A stretch of 31,904 nucleotides of DNA, from assembly GCA_001803705.1 (NCBI GenBank), contig MHDY01000022.1, forward strand, positions 1 through 31,904, given 5' to 3'. Below are positions 17,204-24,859 of the stretch, in pieces (within the stretch, counting starts at the first letter, position 1; the number at the start of each line of letters is the position of its first letter). The notes below the pieces were generated by a model, which made no database searches, was not told where the DNA came from, and worked only from the letters and a program-made list of their open reading frames with translations. The stretch is from Nitrospirae bacterium GWC2_56_14. GTDB lineage: Bacteria > Nitrospirota > UBA9217. Position numbers and translations under genes: made by a program.

Positions 17204-17420
17204 GTGTTTGCTCGGCTGATATCTGTTTTTGGTAACGGTTCGCGCAGTTGACTCGTTCGGGCAGCCTTTCCCGACCGACCGGTGTCCAACTACCCGATTG
17301 GAACTTCGTATTTTTGCCGTTATTTGGTTTATCAAGTACGTAGGTCTGCCCCTTGAAGGTTCCGTTGACATTCGAAGATCCGTGTGAGGCCGATCAAAAA
17401 TACCCAAAAATCTTTCTCAT
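17187..17420 (-). pseudogene. 78-codon frame interrupted by an in-frame TGA
   Basis: From ATG 17420 the frame reads MRKIFGYF, then TGA (17396-17394), then 68 uninterrupted codons to TAA 17187. These include NVNGTFKGQTYVLDKPNNG and QSGSWTPVGRERLPERVNCA, which look like real, secreted-type protein. It overlaps the lipoprotein start by 17 bases. A T5 run just before the TGA makes a slippage frameshift plausible: one base fewer gives a hydrophobic continuation FLIGL. It is either a decayed small exported protein or a sequencing-level frameshift. Not in any family I know. Confidence 0.4.
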
Positions 17421-17560
17421 CTACCATCACCGATGCACGCGCTTCGTTATAACAGACTCATGCAGTAAAAACCAGAGTCGGCACATCAAGGGTGTGGTGC
17501 GCCAGAAATTTGAAAAAAAAGTGCGGCCAATAAATGCCTTTTTGCATGAGACTAGGTTAT
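17421..17560. other. Intergenic spacer after the GNAT-aminotransferase gene
   Basis: On the minus strand the DNA after the aminotransferase stop has a weak ATGC..GCAT hairpin and a T8 run near 17515-17522, which could end the upstream transcript. A TATAAC box at about 17450 on the minus strand lies before the lipoprotein unit but lacks a good -35 element. Nothing else is visible. Confidence 0.25.
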
Positions 17561-19147
17561 TCAAATTACCTCTAGGAAAGCATCCATCATCTCTTCACTG
17601 TGCCTTTCATCCAGAACCCCCATCAGGCAGATCTGAATAATATTCCTGTCGAGAAGATATCGGCTTTTGTAGCTTAACAACCAGCCTAGTCGCTCCATCT
17701 GTTCTCCCACTTGTCCGGATGACAGTTCGCGGGGCAGAACAATGCTGATGACGGCGGGAGACGATTTCGCAGCGTCCGCGAGCAGTTCAAAATGTCCGTT
17801 TTTTAGGCGATGACGCAATGTTGCGCTGATTTGTCCGATGGCGGCAAAACGCCTGGGGGCGTCAAGGGAATGCAACGCCGTATGCAGAGCGGCCAACAGG
17901 TTCGACGATTGGGTGAACGGTACCCCCCGTTGTTCCCGATACAGACCAAGATCCAGATAGCGGGGCAGACGGTTGTCAGGGGAAATAGGGTGGTTATAAA
18001 AGACAAAGGAAATGCCGGGATAGGAAGCCAGTCCTTTGCCGCTGACACTAGAGGCGAGATAGACGCCGCCCAGGTCGAGTTCGACCGTGCCGAGAGAACT
18101 GGTGCAATCGAGGCACAACAATATGTCCCGCTCGCGGCAGAGCGACTTTAACCCGGTCAGGTCATTCAGCATCCCGGTGGATGTTTCGCAATGCACCGTC
18201 CAAAGCCAGGCACATTCCGGCATAACCCCCAAAGCCTGTTCCATGGCCGCCAGATCATACTGTCTGCCCCACCCGAAGTTTATGACATCAAACGAGAGTC
18301 CCATCCGGCGGGCGTGATCAACCAGTCTGTCGCCGAATTCACCATTGGTCAGCACCACTCCATGTTGTTCCAGCAGTTTAAGCTGACCGGCAACAGCGTC
18401 GTTCGCCAGAGTGCCGCTTCCCAACAGCAGTTCAACATCTGAAGCGCCGGTCAAAGCGCATAACCGCTGCTTAACCGCACTCACCATGTCAAGAAACGAC
18501 TCCGCACGGTGAGAGATGGGCGGATTGCGGAAAGCGTGCCGCACAGGGGGCGCAATCTCGACCGGACCGGGCCGGAAGCTGATCGCACGCGTCGTTTCCT
18601 GACATATCTCTCTTACCTGATCAAGCAGCACCTGAGCGGTGCGCAGTGGCAGGTACATCGGTTGATAGCGCGCTTCAGGCGGGCCGACCGGTTCGGCAAA
18701 CGGAACAAATCCCATACGGTTATAGAGGCGTTGTTGACGAAGCGTCCCGGAAGCAACCGCCATGGTGTAGCCTTGTTGAATAGCATTTTCAGCTGCAAAT
18801 CCGATCAGGCGGGCAAAGACCCCCGGTTTGCGATGGTTCTGTTCAACCGCCAGCAAGCGTAGTTCACAGAGCTTTTCGCCATATGGAAGCCATGTGTTAA
18901 GATCGGCCACTTTTTCATCCAGCGAAAAGGGTCTGCGGGAGCGCTGCGCCAGCATGCCAACCAAATGTACCCCCTCAAGGCAGATATAGTAGGTGTTTTC
19001 GGCATGAAACCGATCCACCAGTTTTTTGTCCAGGTTGGGGGGATGCTGCGGAATTTCTTCCACAAAGGTGTGGTAATTCAGGCGATGAATCTGTTCATAT
19101 TCATCCGGTTCAGCAGCAATTTTGAATGTCAAACTGGTAACATGCAC
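17561..19147 (-). CDS. GNAT / class V aminotransferase fusion
   Basis: 528 residues. Residues 1-170 are a GNAT-like domain (ELRLLAVEQNHRKPG, then GYTMAVASGT and RLYNRMGFVPFAEP), reminiscent of N-acyl amino acid synthase-type GNATs. Residues 195-528 form a class V PLP aminotransferase: FRPGPVEIAPPV, ISHRAESF, LGSGTLANDAV, LCLDCTSSLG and the PLP lysine in VSGKGLASYPG (about Lys371). Starts at GTG 19147, two bases after the PlsY stop, using a GGAGGA site inside the PlsY gene end. The domains together could make an amino donor or acceptor and acylate it; the real substrates are unknown. Also alanine-glyoxylate-like. Confidence 0.8.
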   Translation of the reverse strand: MHVTSLTFKIAAEPDEYEQIHRLNYHTFVEEIPQHPPNLDKKLVDRFHAENTYYICLEGVHLVGMLAQRSRRPFSLDEKVADLNTWLPYGEKLCELRLLAVEQNHRKPGVFARLIGFAAENAIQQGYTMAVASGTLRQQRLYNRMGFVPFAEPVGPPEARYQPMYLPLRTAQVLLDQVREICQETTRAISFRPGPVEIAPPVRHAFRNPPISHRAESFLDMVSAVKQRLCALTGASDVELLLGSGTLANDAVAGQLKLLEQHGVVLTNGEFGDRLVDHARRMGLSFDVINFGWGRQYDLAAMEQALGVMPECAWLWTVHCETSTGMLNDLTGLKSLCRERDILLCLDCTSSLGTVELDLGGVYLASSVSGKGLASYPGISFVFYNHPISPDNRLPRYLDLGLYREQRGVPFTQSSNLLAALHTALHSLDAPRRFAAIGQISATLRHRLKNGHFELLADAAKSSPAVISIVLPRELSSGQVGEQMERLGWLLSYKSRYLLDRNIIQICLMGVLDERHSEEMMDAFLEVI

Positions 19148-19149
19148 AC

Positions 19150-19749
19150 TTATCCTCCGTGTACGGTATTTTTTAAGAATTCAGCGCGGATGTTGGAACG
19201 ATGGGCAAAAAGAACCATGGCAACGAGCAGCGCATACAGTGCGAGGTCTGCCGTAATCAGGGCTTGATTGCCGCGCAGACGTTCCAAAATCATCACCACC
19301 GGAGAAAATGCCAGCGCTATCAAACCTGTTTTGGTTGTGCGGCGCACCAGCGGGTAGATAACCGCACAGAGCAGCAAGCCGACCAGCAGTATCAGCGGAT
19401 CAAGTATCAGCAAGCCCCCGGCAAAGGTGGCAAATCCTTTGCCGCCCCGGCAACGGAGCTGTATCGGCCAGATATGGCCTGCTGTTACCGCCGTAAGCGC
19501 GATAAGCTGCATGAAGTAGTCTCCCCCCAATTGCCGGGTCAGCCATACCGCCAGCATCCCCTTGCCCGCATCGCCGATAAAGGTGATGATGAATCCCTTG
19601 GCGCCCAGCATACGCCCGACATTGCGGCTGCCTACATTTCCGCTGGATAGAACGCGGATATCCTGACCGGTCAACAGGCGCACCAGGTAATATCCGGTGG
19701 TAAAGCAACCGAACAGATAGGCGGATAGTATGACAATAGCGGTATTCAT
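19150..19749 (-). CDS. plsY: Acyl-phosphate:glycerol-3-phosphate acyltransferase PlsY
   Basis: 199 residues, five membrane helices. The three PlsY loops are present: SGNVGSRNVGR (motif 1), GHIWPIQLRCRGGKGFAT (motif 2) and the late HRSNI. PlsY acylates the sn-1 position of glycerol-3-phosphate to start phosphoglyceride synthesis. The usual SGNxGAxN reads SGNVGSRN here. A housekeeping plsY is probably elsewhere in the genome, so this would be an extra, island-borne copy. ATG 19749 with AGGA upstream, 55 bases after the DUF3999 stop, and directly coupled to the fusion gene that follows. Confidence 0.9.
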   Translation of the reverse strand: MNTAIVILSAYLFGCFTTGYYLVRLLTGQDIRVLSSGNVGSRNVGRMLGAKGFIITFIGDAGKGMLAVWLTRQLGGDYFMQLIALTAVTAGHIWPIQLRCRGGKGFATFAGGLLILDPLILLVGLLLCAVIYPLVRRTTKTGLIALAFSPVVMILERLRGNQALITADLALYALLVAMVLFAHRSNIRAEFLKNTVHGG

Positions 19750-19804
19750 GGTTTCATTCCTGCTGCTTTGATTTCATTGTTATCCTGCGGTTTCCTGTTT
19801 ATCC

Positions 19805-21229
19805 CTATCCTCGCCACTTTTCTACCACAGGATTATCCTTTTCAGACGGATTATTCTTTGCATTGTCCAATCCCATCTCCCTCACCAACCGCCACGCTAT
19901 CCCGGCCAGCACCAGCACCCCTGACAGCAACGCACCCCACAGCAGCACCTTGCGCCAAATGGTGGCCGGAATGCGCGGCTTCAATGCCTGTCTGCCGCCC
20001 GATTCCATCGAAGGCCCAGCCTGGGCCGGGAGCGGTTTGATCTGCTGTTTTTCCCACTTCGCCAGCCCTGCAGCAATACTGTCGTCCCGCAAGGTGCCTT
20101 GTCCGGTGCGGGCGCTGCCGTAGGCCAGGCGGAACTGGGCATAGCCACGGGCGGCGAATATCAGCCGGTGCGGCTGCCAGCCGACTTCCAGTTGCGGCAG
20201 CCTGCTCCCCAAGCCGCCGCCGGATGGATGAACGCGGATCAGCCACTGCCGGTCGGTGGTTGACGTGATCTCCAGCGCGCCGCTTTCCACCGCGGCTGCT
20301 TCACGGCGCAGACGGTAAAAGGTGCCGCAGCCGCGCTCGATCCAGGGTGATGTGTCATCATGGCGCGACAGGATGGTGACCCCGGCCAGGCTGTTTTCAT
20401 CGGGAAAGATCAGGCGCAGGCGGTCAACCGGCATATAGCCGTCGCTCTGTGCCAGATACTCACCGCTCTTACCTGTGACCGGGGTGATGACGTAGCGGGC
20501 TGCTTCGCGACGCTGCTTTGTCTGGATGGTTTCAAAGCGGGGGATAACAGTATCGATCCGGGGCGCGCCCGGTGCCGGAGTGATGCACAGCCGGTAGTAG
20601 CGCGCTTGCACGGCAGGAAACTCGACCCGGCTTCTGTTGAGACGCTGCTCACCAGCCGCCAGGGTGGCGACCGCGCCCACGGCGTGCTGCCGCCACTGTT
20701 GCAGATCATAGCTGCTGTCCACCCGCAACGTGCCGATAAATCCGGATGCAGCCGGGGTAAGGCCGAAGTCGAAGCCGCTAACCGGTCGATTCAGCGCGAC
20801 GGCATCCACGATGTAGCTTGTTACCGGCGCACCGGTTGCTGCTCCGGGTGCCTTGTTGAGCGTGACGATAGCGCCGGAGCCGTCGGTCCGCACCTGCATG
20901 GCGAAGTTTCCGGATGACGTGTGTGACGTGGCGGTGAGTGGGAAGAGCGGCAGTTGTTGCCCGGTGGCCGATGTCTTGACCGGTGACGGTTGCAGCAGGG
21001 TGAACGGGACGATTTCGCCTGCGCCGTTGAACAGGGCAAGATCGCCCAGGTCGCGCCGCGTGCTGCCGGTATAGACCTCGGTCGGGAGCGGCAATTCGTA
21101 CAGCGCCCCTATTCCGGAGAGCGTCAGCGGCATCATGCGGGCGAAGTCTTTAATGTTGGGAGAGTCGTCTGCCAGCGCTGAAGTGCCTATGGTTACTATG
21201 GTTAGCAGAATTGAAACGGCATGGCACAT
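19805..21229 (-). CDS. DUF3999 family exported membrane protein
   Basis: I place the start at ATG 21229, where MCHAVSILLTIVTIGTSALA gives a proper signal peptide. The open frame continues to 21448, but that part translates an intergenic repeat (Arg-rich, no homology expected). The mature protein is a long beta-rich periplasmic region (LYELPLPTEVYTGSTRRDLG near the start). It ends in one C-terminal membrane helix (WRKVLLWGALLSGVLVLAGI) and a short cytoplasmic tail. DUF3999 genes are typically found beside DUF2339, as here. Function unknown; an envelope role is likely. Confidence 0.8.
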   Translation of the reverse strand: MCHAVSILLTIVTIGTSALADDSPNIKDFARMMPLTLSGIGALYELPLPTEVYTGSTRRDLGDLALFNGAGEIVPFTLLQPSPVKTSATGQQLPLFPLTATSHTSSGNFAMQVRTDGSGAIVTLNKAPGAATGAPVTSYIVDAVALNRPVSGFDFGLTPAASGFIGTLRVDSSYDLQQWRQHAVGAVATLAAGEQRLNRSRVEFPAVQARYYRLCITPAPGAPRIDTVIPRFETIQTKQRREAARYVITPVTGKSGEYLAQSDGYMPVDRLRLIFPDENSLAGVTILSRHDDTSPWIERGCGTFYRLRREAAAVESGALEITSTTDRQWLIRVHPSGGGLGSRLPQLEVGWQPHRLIFAARGYAQFRLAYGSARTGQGTLRDDSIAAGLAKWEKQQIKPLPAQAGPSMESGGRQALKPRIPATIWRKVLLWGALLSGVLVLAGIAWRLVREMGLDNAKNNPSEKDNPVVEKWRG

Positions 21230-21445
21230 TCTTGAAAGTCTGTCTCGCGCAAAGCACGCCAAGTGCGCAGAGGCTGTCTCACGCAACGAACGCAACGACG
21301 CGACGTTTAACATCCTGAAATTATTTCTGTATTGTGCTAAAAGCCTTACGGTTTTCCGTTGCGTTTGTTGCGCCTTTGCCTGATCACATGCTTTTGACTT
21401 TCTCCGCGTCCTCCGCGCCTCCGCGTGAGGCCAATTTGGCATTTT
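21230..21445. repeat. Intergenic GC-rich repeat element inserted before DUF3999
   Basis: Between the DUF2339 stop and the likely DUF3999 start lie several related blocks: CTCCGCGTCCTCCGCGCC then TCCGCGTGAG (21402-21430), TTGCGTTTGTTGCGCCTTTG (about 21360-21378), GCAACGAACGCAACGACG (about 21284-21301) and CGCAAAGCACGCCAAGTGCG (about 21249-21268). These short units match a widespread class of dispersed bacterial intergenic repeats. It separates two genes that would otherwise overlap (TAATG), so it probably inserted between them. Confidence 0.5.
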
Positions 21446-21447
21446 CA

Positions 21448-24153
21448 TTACACACCCCCACCAACCGCCCGAGGCGGAACCGGCGAAAACCAGCCGATCA
21501 ACAGGATCAACAGACCCACCACAACAAACGAGATGATGCGGGCGATGCTGCCGTGTCCGGCCAGATCAACCAGAAACAGCTTTGCCACCACCGCGCCCAG
21601 CAGGCCCGCTCCGCTCATCCAGATCAGGCGCAATCCCCGGCGGGTGGCCTGGGTCATGACCGTCAGCGCCAGCAGGCACCAGCAGATGGAAAGGGTGGTC
21701 TGCACCGTCAGTGACGAGAACAGGTCGTGCACGGTAAAGGGGACGCCGCACCAGTGGTGAATGAAGCGGAGCAGAATCGCGTTCAGCCAGATAAACAGCG
21801 TTGCCGTCAGGGCCAGTATCGCTTCCCGCTGCGGAAGATGTTGCGCCAGATCGAGCAGCGAGCCCCGGATGGCGCGATACCAGCAGATCAGGCTGATCAG
21901 CACCAGCAGGGTTGTGCCATCCAGCGGGTTGATCAGCGGCAGATACGGCAGCGGCCAGGGGTTACCGGAGTGGGTGAAGTTGGCGTTCAGCAGCCAGAGG
22001 AAGGAGGCGAGCGTCAACGGAGCGGAACCCAGCCCGAGATAGGTTGACAAGTTGCCATCAATCGGCCAGGGAAGCGTTGCGCCACGGCGGGCAATCAGTA
22101 GCACCATTAGGGCAGGAACAGCTCCCCAGACGCAGAAGGCCCAGGTTGTCATCCCCGGCAGATGATGGGCGATGCGACCGGACAGTTCCCACGAAACCAG
22201 CAGAGTCAGCAGCCAGAACGGTGCGGCATGGGTTAAATGGTGAAGTCGTGGCGTGCGGTCACGGTTAGCGGAGAGAATCATATACCATGCGGCTAAAGCC
22301 AGCGGCCAGCCGAACCAGCCACCCTGGAGCGATGGATAGCTGCGGCCATCCAGCAAGGACAGTACGGCCAGAATCGACATGGCGGGCAGAAGCGCCAGCG
22401 CCGGCCATTCCAGCAGTTGCCAGTCAAGCCGCTCACGCAGATGATTGCAGGTATAGCTGGAGGCGGCAATAAATACCAGGAGCGCCCCGAAAGTCAGGTT
22501 ATGCTGGGTATGGGCAGTCACTTCATTCAAACCCCCGCCAAGCCACCAGAGTATCCCCCAGGCAAACAGCAGGGGCGAGGCGTAACGCTCATACTCCAGG
22601 CGCTGACAGGCGCTGCGGCCAAGCAACCGGGCAGTAAAGAGCGCTGCACCACAGATCAGCAGGGTGCCGATATAGGAGCTGTTCAGCACCGGCCAGACGC
22701 CGCTACGCAAACCGTCATCACCGATGAACATGACCCCGGAGCCGATCAGAAGAAGATAGCCTAAAGCGCGGGCCAGAGACCGTTCGTAACGCAGTCCTAC
22801 CCAAACCAGCGCCGCTCCTTCCAAGCTCCAGGCAGCTGAAGTCCAGCGACCCTCAAGGGCCAGCGGGATCGCCAGGGTGCCGAACAGCGTCCCCAATGCC
22901 AGAAACGCCTCTGCCATGGTGCGCATCCGCTCAGGCTCGCTGCGGAACAGCCGCCCGGCCATGGTTATATAGTAGATCGCTGCGGCCAGGGCGCTCCAGG
23001 CCAGGCCGTATTCATACTGCCGCACCAGGGCCGCCTGGAAGGCAAAGCTCAGAATCGGCGTGCCGAAGACCAGAGTGACGTCGATGTAGCCGTCCAGCAC
23101 TGTCGGCTGCTTTCGGGCGTAGAGCACCGGCAGAGCGGCGTAGATCAGGAAAAACAGCACCAGGAACGGTTCCACGCTGAAGAAATAGTCCGGACGGTAG
23201 AAGTGGCTTCCCCACAGGGCACTGACGATGAAGGTGCCGATAAAGCCGAGCAGGTTGAGTTCGCGCCAAGCGCGTTTATAGGCGATGGCAAGGATGCCGC
23301 TGTTGAGAATTGCGTAGTAGCCGAACAGCTGGGCAGGATTGTTGCTGCCGATCCCGGCCAGCTCAGGTGTCAGAAAGCCGCCGACACTCCCTATCACCGC
23401 CAGGGAGCGGGAATCCTGTATCACAGACAGAGCCGCCGACAAAGCGCAGATGGCTATCAGCAGGACAAAGCCAAGTCCGGCCGGGATCAGGTGATAGAGA
23501 TGCATGGTGGCATAGGTGGTCAGGTAGAGGATGCCGACGCCGCCCCCCTGAATCACCTGGGCGTAGACCTGTCGCTGTTCACGAAGTTTCCAGCCGGTGG
23601 CAAGCAGGGCGCAGCCGCCAAGGGCAGCCGCTGTCAGGCGCAGTTCAATGGGGAAAAAGCCATGCTGGGCGGCATATTTCACCAGAAATGAAACACCGAA
23701 AAAAAGGATCAGCACCCCCAGTTTGACCAGCAGGTTTTCACCGCTGAGGAGGTTACGCAGCCACTCTTCGGCAGCAGAAGGTTGTACCGGTTCAAGGTGA
23801 GGGACGTATTGCTGACGTGGTGGTTGCTGTTTTTCCTCTGTGGTTTTCTGCGCGGGAGCGGTGAAGACAACGGGTTCTGGCTTTTTCGCCTCAGGGTGAA
23901 CAGTCTCGTAACCGAACTCAAACTCCGGCGGCTCGATAATTTCCTCCAGTTCACTCTCCAAGATCTCTTCATGCGGTTCCTGGTCGAGGCGTTTGCGCAG
24001 AGTTGCCAGTTCTTTCTCCAGTGCCGTGTGTCGCTTCCGGAGGTCATGCTGTCCGCCCAGCAGCCAGCCAAGGACGCCGCCGGAAACGGCTCCGGCGAGA
24101 TGGAACATCATCCCGCCCACCACAATGCCGATGACTGCGAATAGAATGTTCAT
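21448..24153 (-). CDS. DUF2339 family polytopic membrane protein
   Basis: 901 residues. It begins with a hydrophobic hairpin and a Gly-rich turn (GGVLGWLLGGQHDL), then a coiled-coil and low-complexity linker (KRHTALEKELATLRKRLDQ; Pro/Glu-rich to about residue 125), then about 25 membrane helices to the C-terminus. NLLSGENLLVKLGVLILFFG marks the start of the DUF2339 domain. Function unknown; these very large membrane proteins occur with DUF3999 in many Gram-negatives. The start, ATG 24153, has the upstream sequence GGGAGATAGTC, nearly the same as that of the two small genes before it. Confidence 0.85.
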   Translation of the reverse strand: MNILFAVIGIVVGGMMFHLAGAVSGGVLGWLLGGQHDLRKRHTALEKELATLRKRLDQEPHEEILESELEEIIEPPEFEFGYETVHPEAKKPEPVVFTAPAQKTTEEKQQPPRQQYVPHLEPVQPSAAEEWLRNLLSGENLLVKLGVLILFFGVSFLVKYAAQHGFFPIELRLTAAALGGCALLATGWKLREQRQVYAQVIQGGGVGILYLTTYATMHLYHLIPAGLGFVLLIAICALSAALSVIQDSRSLAVIGSVGGFLTPELAGIGSNNPAQLFGYYAILNSGILAIAYKRAWRELNLLGFIGTFIVSALWGSHFYRPDYFFSVEPFLVLFFLIYAALPVLYARKQPTVLDGYIDVTLVFGTPILSFAFQAALVRQYEYGLAWSALAAAIYYITMAGRLFRSEPERMRTMAEAFLALGTLFGTLAIPLALEGRWTSAAWSLEGAALVWVGLRYERSLARALGYLLLIGSGVMFIGDDGLRSGVWPVLNSSYIGTLLICGAALFTARLLGRSACQRLEYERYASPLLFAWGILWWLGGGLNEVTAHTQHNLTFGALLVFIAASSYTCNHLRERLDWQLLEWPALALLPAMSILAVLSLLDGRSYPSLQGGWFGWPLALAAWYMILSANRDRTPRLHHLTHAAPFWLLTLLVSWELSGRIAHHLPGMTTWAFCVWGAVPALMVLLIARRGATLPWPIDGNLSTYLGLGSAPLTLASFLWLLNANFTHSGNPWPLPYLPLINPLDGTTLLVLISLICWYRAIRGSLLDLAQHLPQREAILALTATLFIWLNAILLRFIHHWCGVPFTVHDLFSSLTVQTTLSICWCLLALTVMTQATRRGLRLIWMSGAGLLGAVVAKLFLVDLAGHGSIARIISFVVVGLLILLIGWFSPVPPRAVGGGV

Positions 24154-24155
24154 GA

Positions 24156-24344
24156 CTATCTCCCGAACAGGTTGTTCATCACGTCGTCATAGTTGCCCGG
24201 AGCAAAGGTTATGGTTTCAGCATGCGGCTGTGGGCGATAATAGCGTGCAACCGTCCTGGCGGCATGTGCGGACAAGGTGAGTAATGTAACCACTGTGATG
24301 ATCGTGACTACGGTAATGCCGGGTTTTGCTATTATGGTTTTCAT
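24156..24344 (-). CDS. 62-residue exported or membrane protein
   Basis: Begins MKTIIAKPGITVVTIITVVT with a hydrophobic segment to about residue 27 (LSAHA, possible signal peptidase site), then a short tail ending NYDDVMNNLFGR. Start ATG 24344 has a strong GGGAGGACGTC ribosome site. Two bases separate it from DUF2339, so the two are co-translated. Family not recognised; it may be a small partner of the DUF2339/DUF3999 pair. Confidence 0.65.
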   Translation of the reverse strand: MKTIIAKPGITVVTIITVVTLLTLSAHAARTVARYYRPQPHAETITFAPGNYDDVMNNLFGR

Positions 24345-24374
24345 GACGTCCTCCCGATTTATTCTGTTTGGTGC

Positions 24375-24548
24375 TCAACGCATCATCACGCCGTGTGCCA
24401 GTGCGCGCAGGATCGAACGGTTTCTGCGGTGCCAGGCCAGCGGGTGGTGTGCGTAGCATGATGAGATGTTTGAGATTATGACGACGGAAGCGACCAGGGC
24501 AACCAGGGGAATAACGGCAACGGCAAGTTTTAATACGAAGGTTTCCAT
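24375..24548 (-). CDS. 57-residue small membrane protein
   Basis: Starts METFVLKLAVAVIPLVALVA with one hydrophobic helix, followed by a His/Arg-rich cytoplasmic tail (YAHHPLAWHRRNRS). ATG 24548 follows GGGAGGATGTC, almost identical to the site of the next gene. First gene of its transcription unit, 41 bases downstream of the TGGCACGTTCCCTGT motif. Unknown family. Confidence 0.6.
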   Translation of the reverse strand: METFVLKLAVAVIPLVALVASVVIISNISSCYAHHPLAWHRRNRSILRALAHGVMMR

Positions 24549-24588
24549 GACATCCTCCCTGCAGCGTTTTTTAGTTGCCAAACGTATT

Positions 24589-24603
24589 ACAGGGAACGTG
24601 CCA
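24589..24603 (-). promoter_or_regulatory. Candidate sigma-54-like promoter before the DUF2339 unit
   Basis: Minus-strand TGGCACGTTCCCTGT. TGGCAC is a perfect -24 element. The -12 element is CTGT instead of TTGC, so the fit is imperfect. It starts 55 bases before ATG 24548. A near copy, TGGCATGGTCCCTGA, lies 62 bases before the amidohydrolase start. Two TGTATTATAG direct repeats (24629-24638 and 24722-24731) lie upstream and contain TATAAT on the minus strand, so a sigma-70 promoter is an alternative. Confidence 0.45.
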
Positions 24604-24705
24604 GATTTGGAAAAAGGTGTAACTTGCTTGTATTATAGGATTATGTGATTGCAATGAAGGGGAGTGGTGATAGGCAGCAAAGTGGCGGTGTGCAAATTAT
24701 GAATA

Positions 24706-24855
24706 TTAAACTGTCAAAAAATGTATTATAGAGTTGGCTTGCTGGGTTACCATCCTGATGACATCCGCGATTCTCTGGGCTTGGGCAGTTATGTCAGGAG
24801 TCAGGGCATCGCCGACGTTGTCAGCCACCCGCCGGGCCGGGGTTTCGGAAATCAT
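24706..24855 (-). CDS. 49-residue ORF following the acyltransferase fusion
   Basis: From ATG 24855 the frame reads MISETPARRVADNVGDALTP and ends ANSIIHFLTV. It starts four bases after the stop of the acyltransferase gene, with GGGGGATGAGG upstream. The second half (ITAQAQRIADVIRMVTQQAN) is an amphipathic helix. The reading frame looks protein-like and fills most of the gap, which is why I list it. No family recognised. Confidence 0.45.
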   Translation of the reverse strand: MISETPARRVADNVGDALTPDITAQAQRIADVIRMVTQQANSIIHFLTV

Positions 24856-24859
24856 CACC

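Noticed and set aside
17394..17396. In-frame TGA as a selenocysteine codon
   Set aside because: It would be residue 9, in a hydrophobic leader, and I cannot find a convincing hairpin just downstream. A frameshift or decay is simpler.
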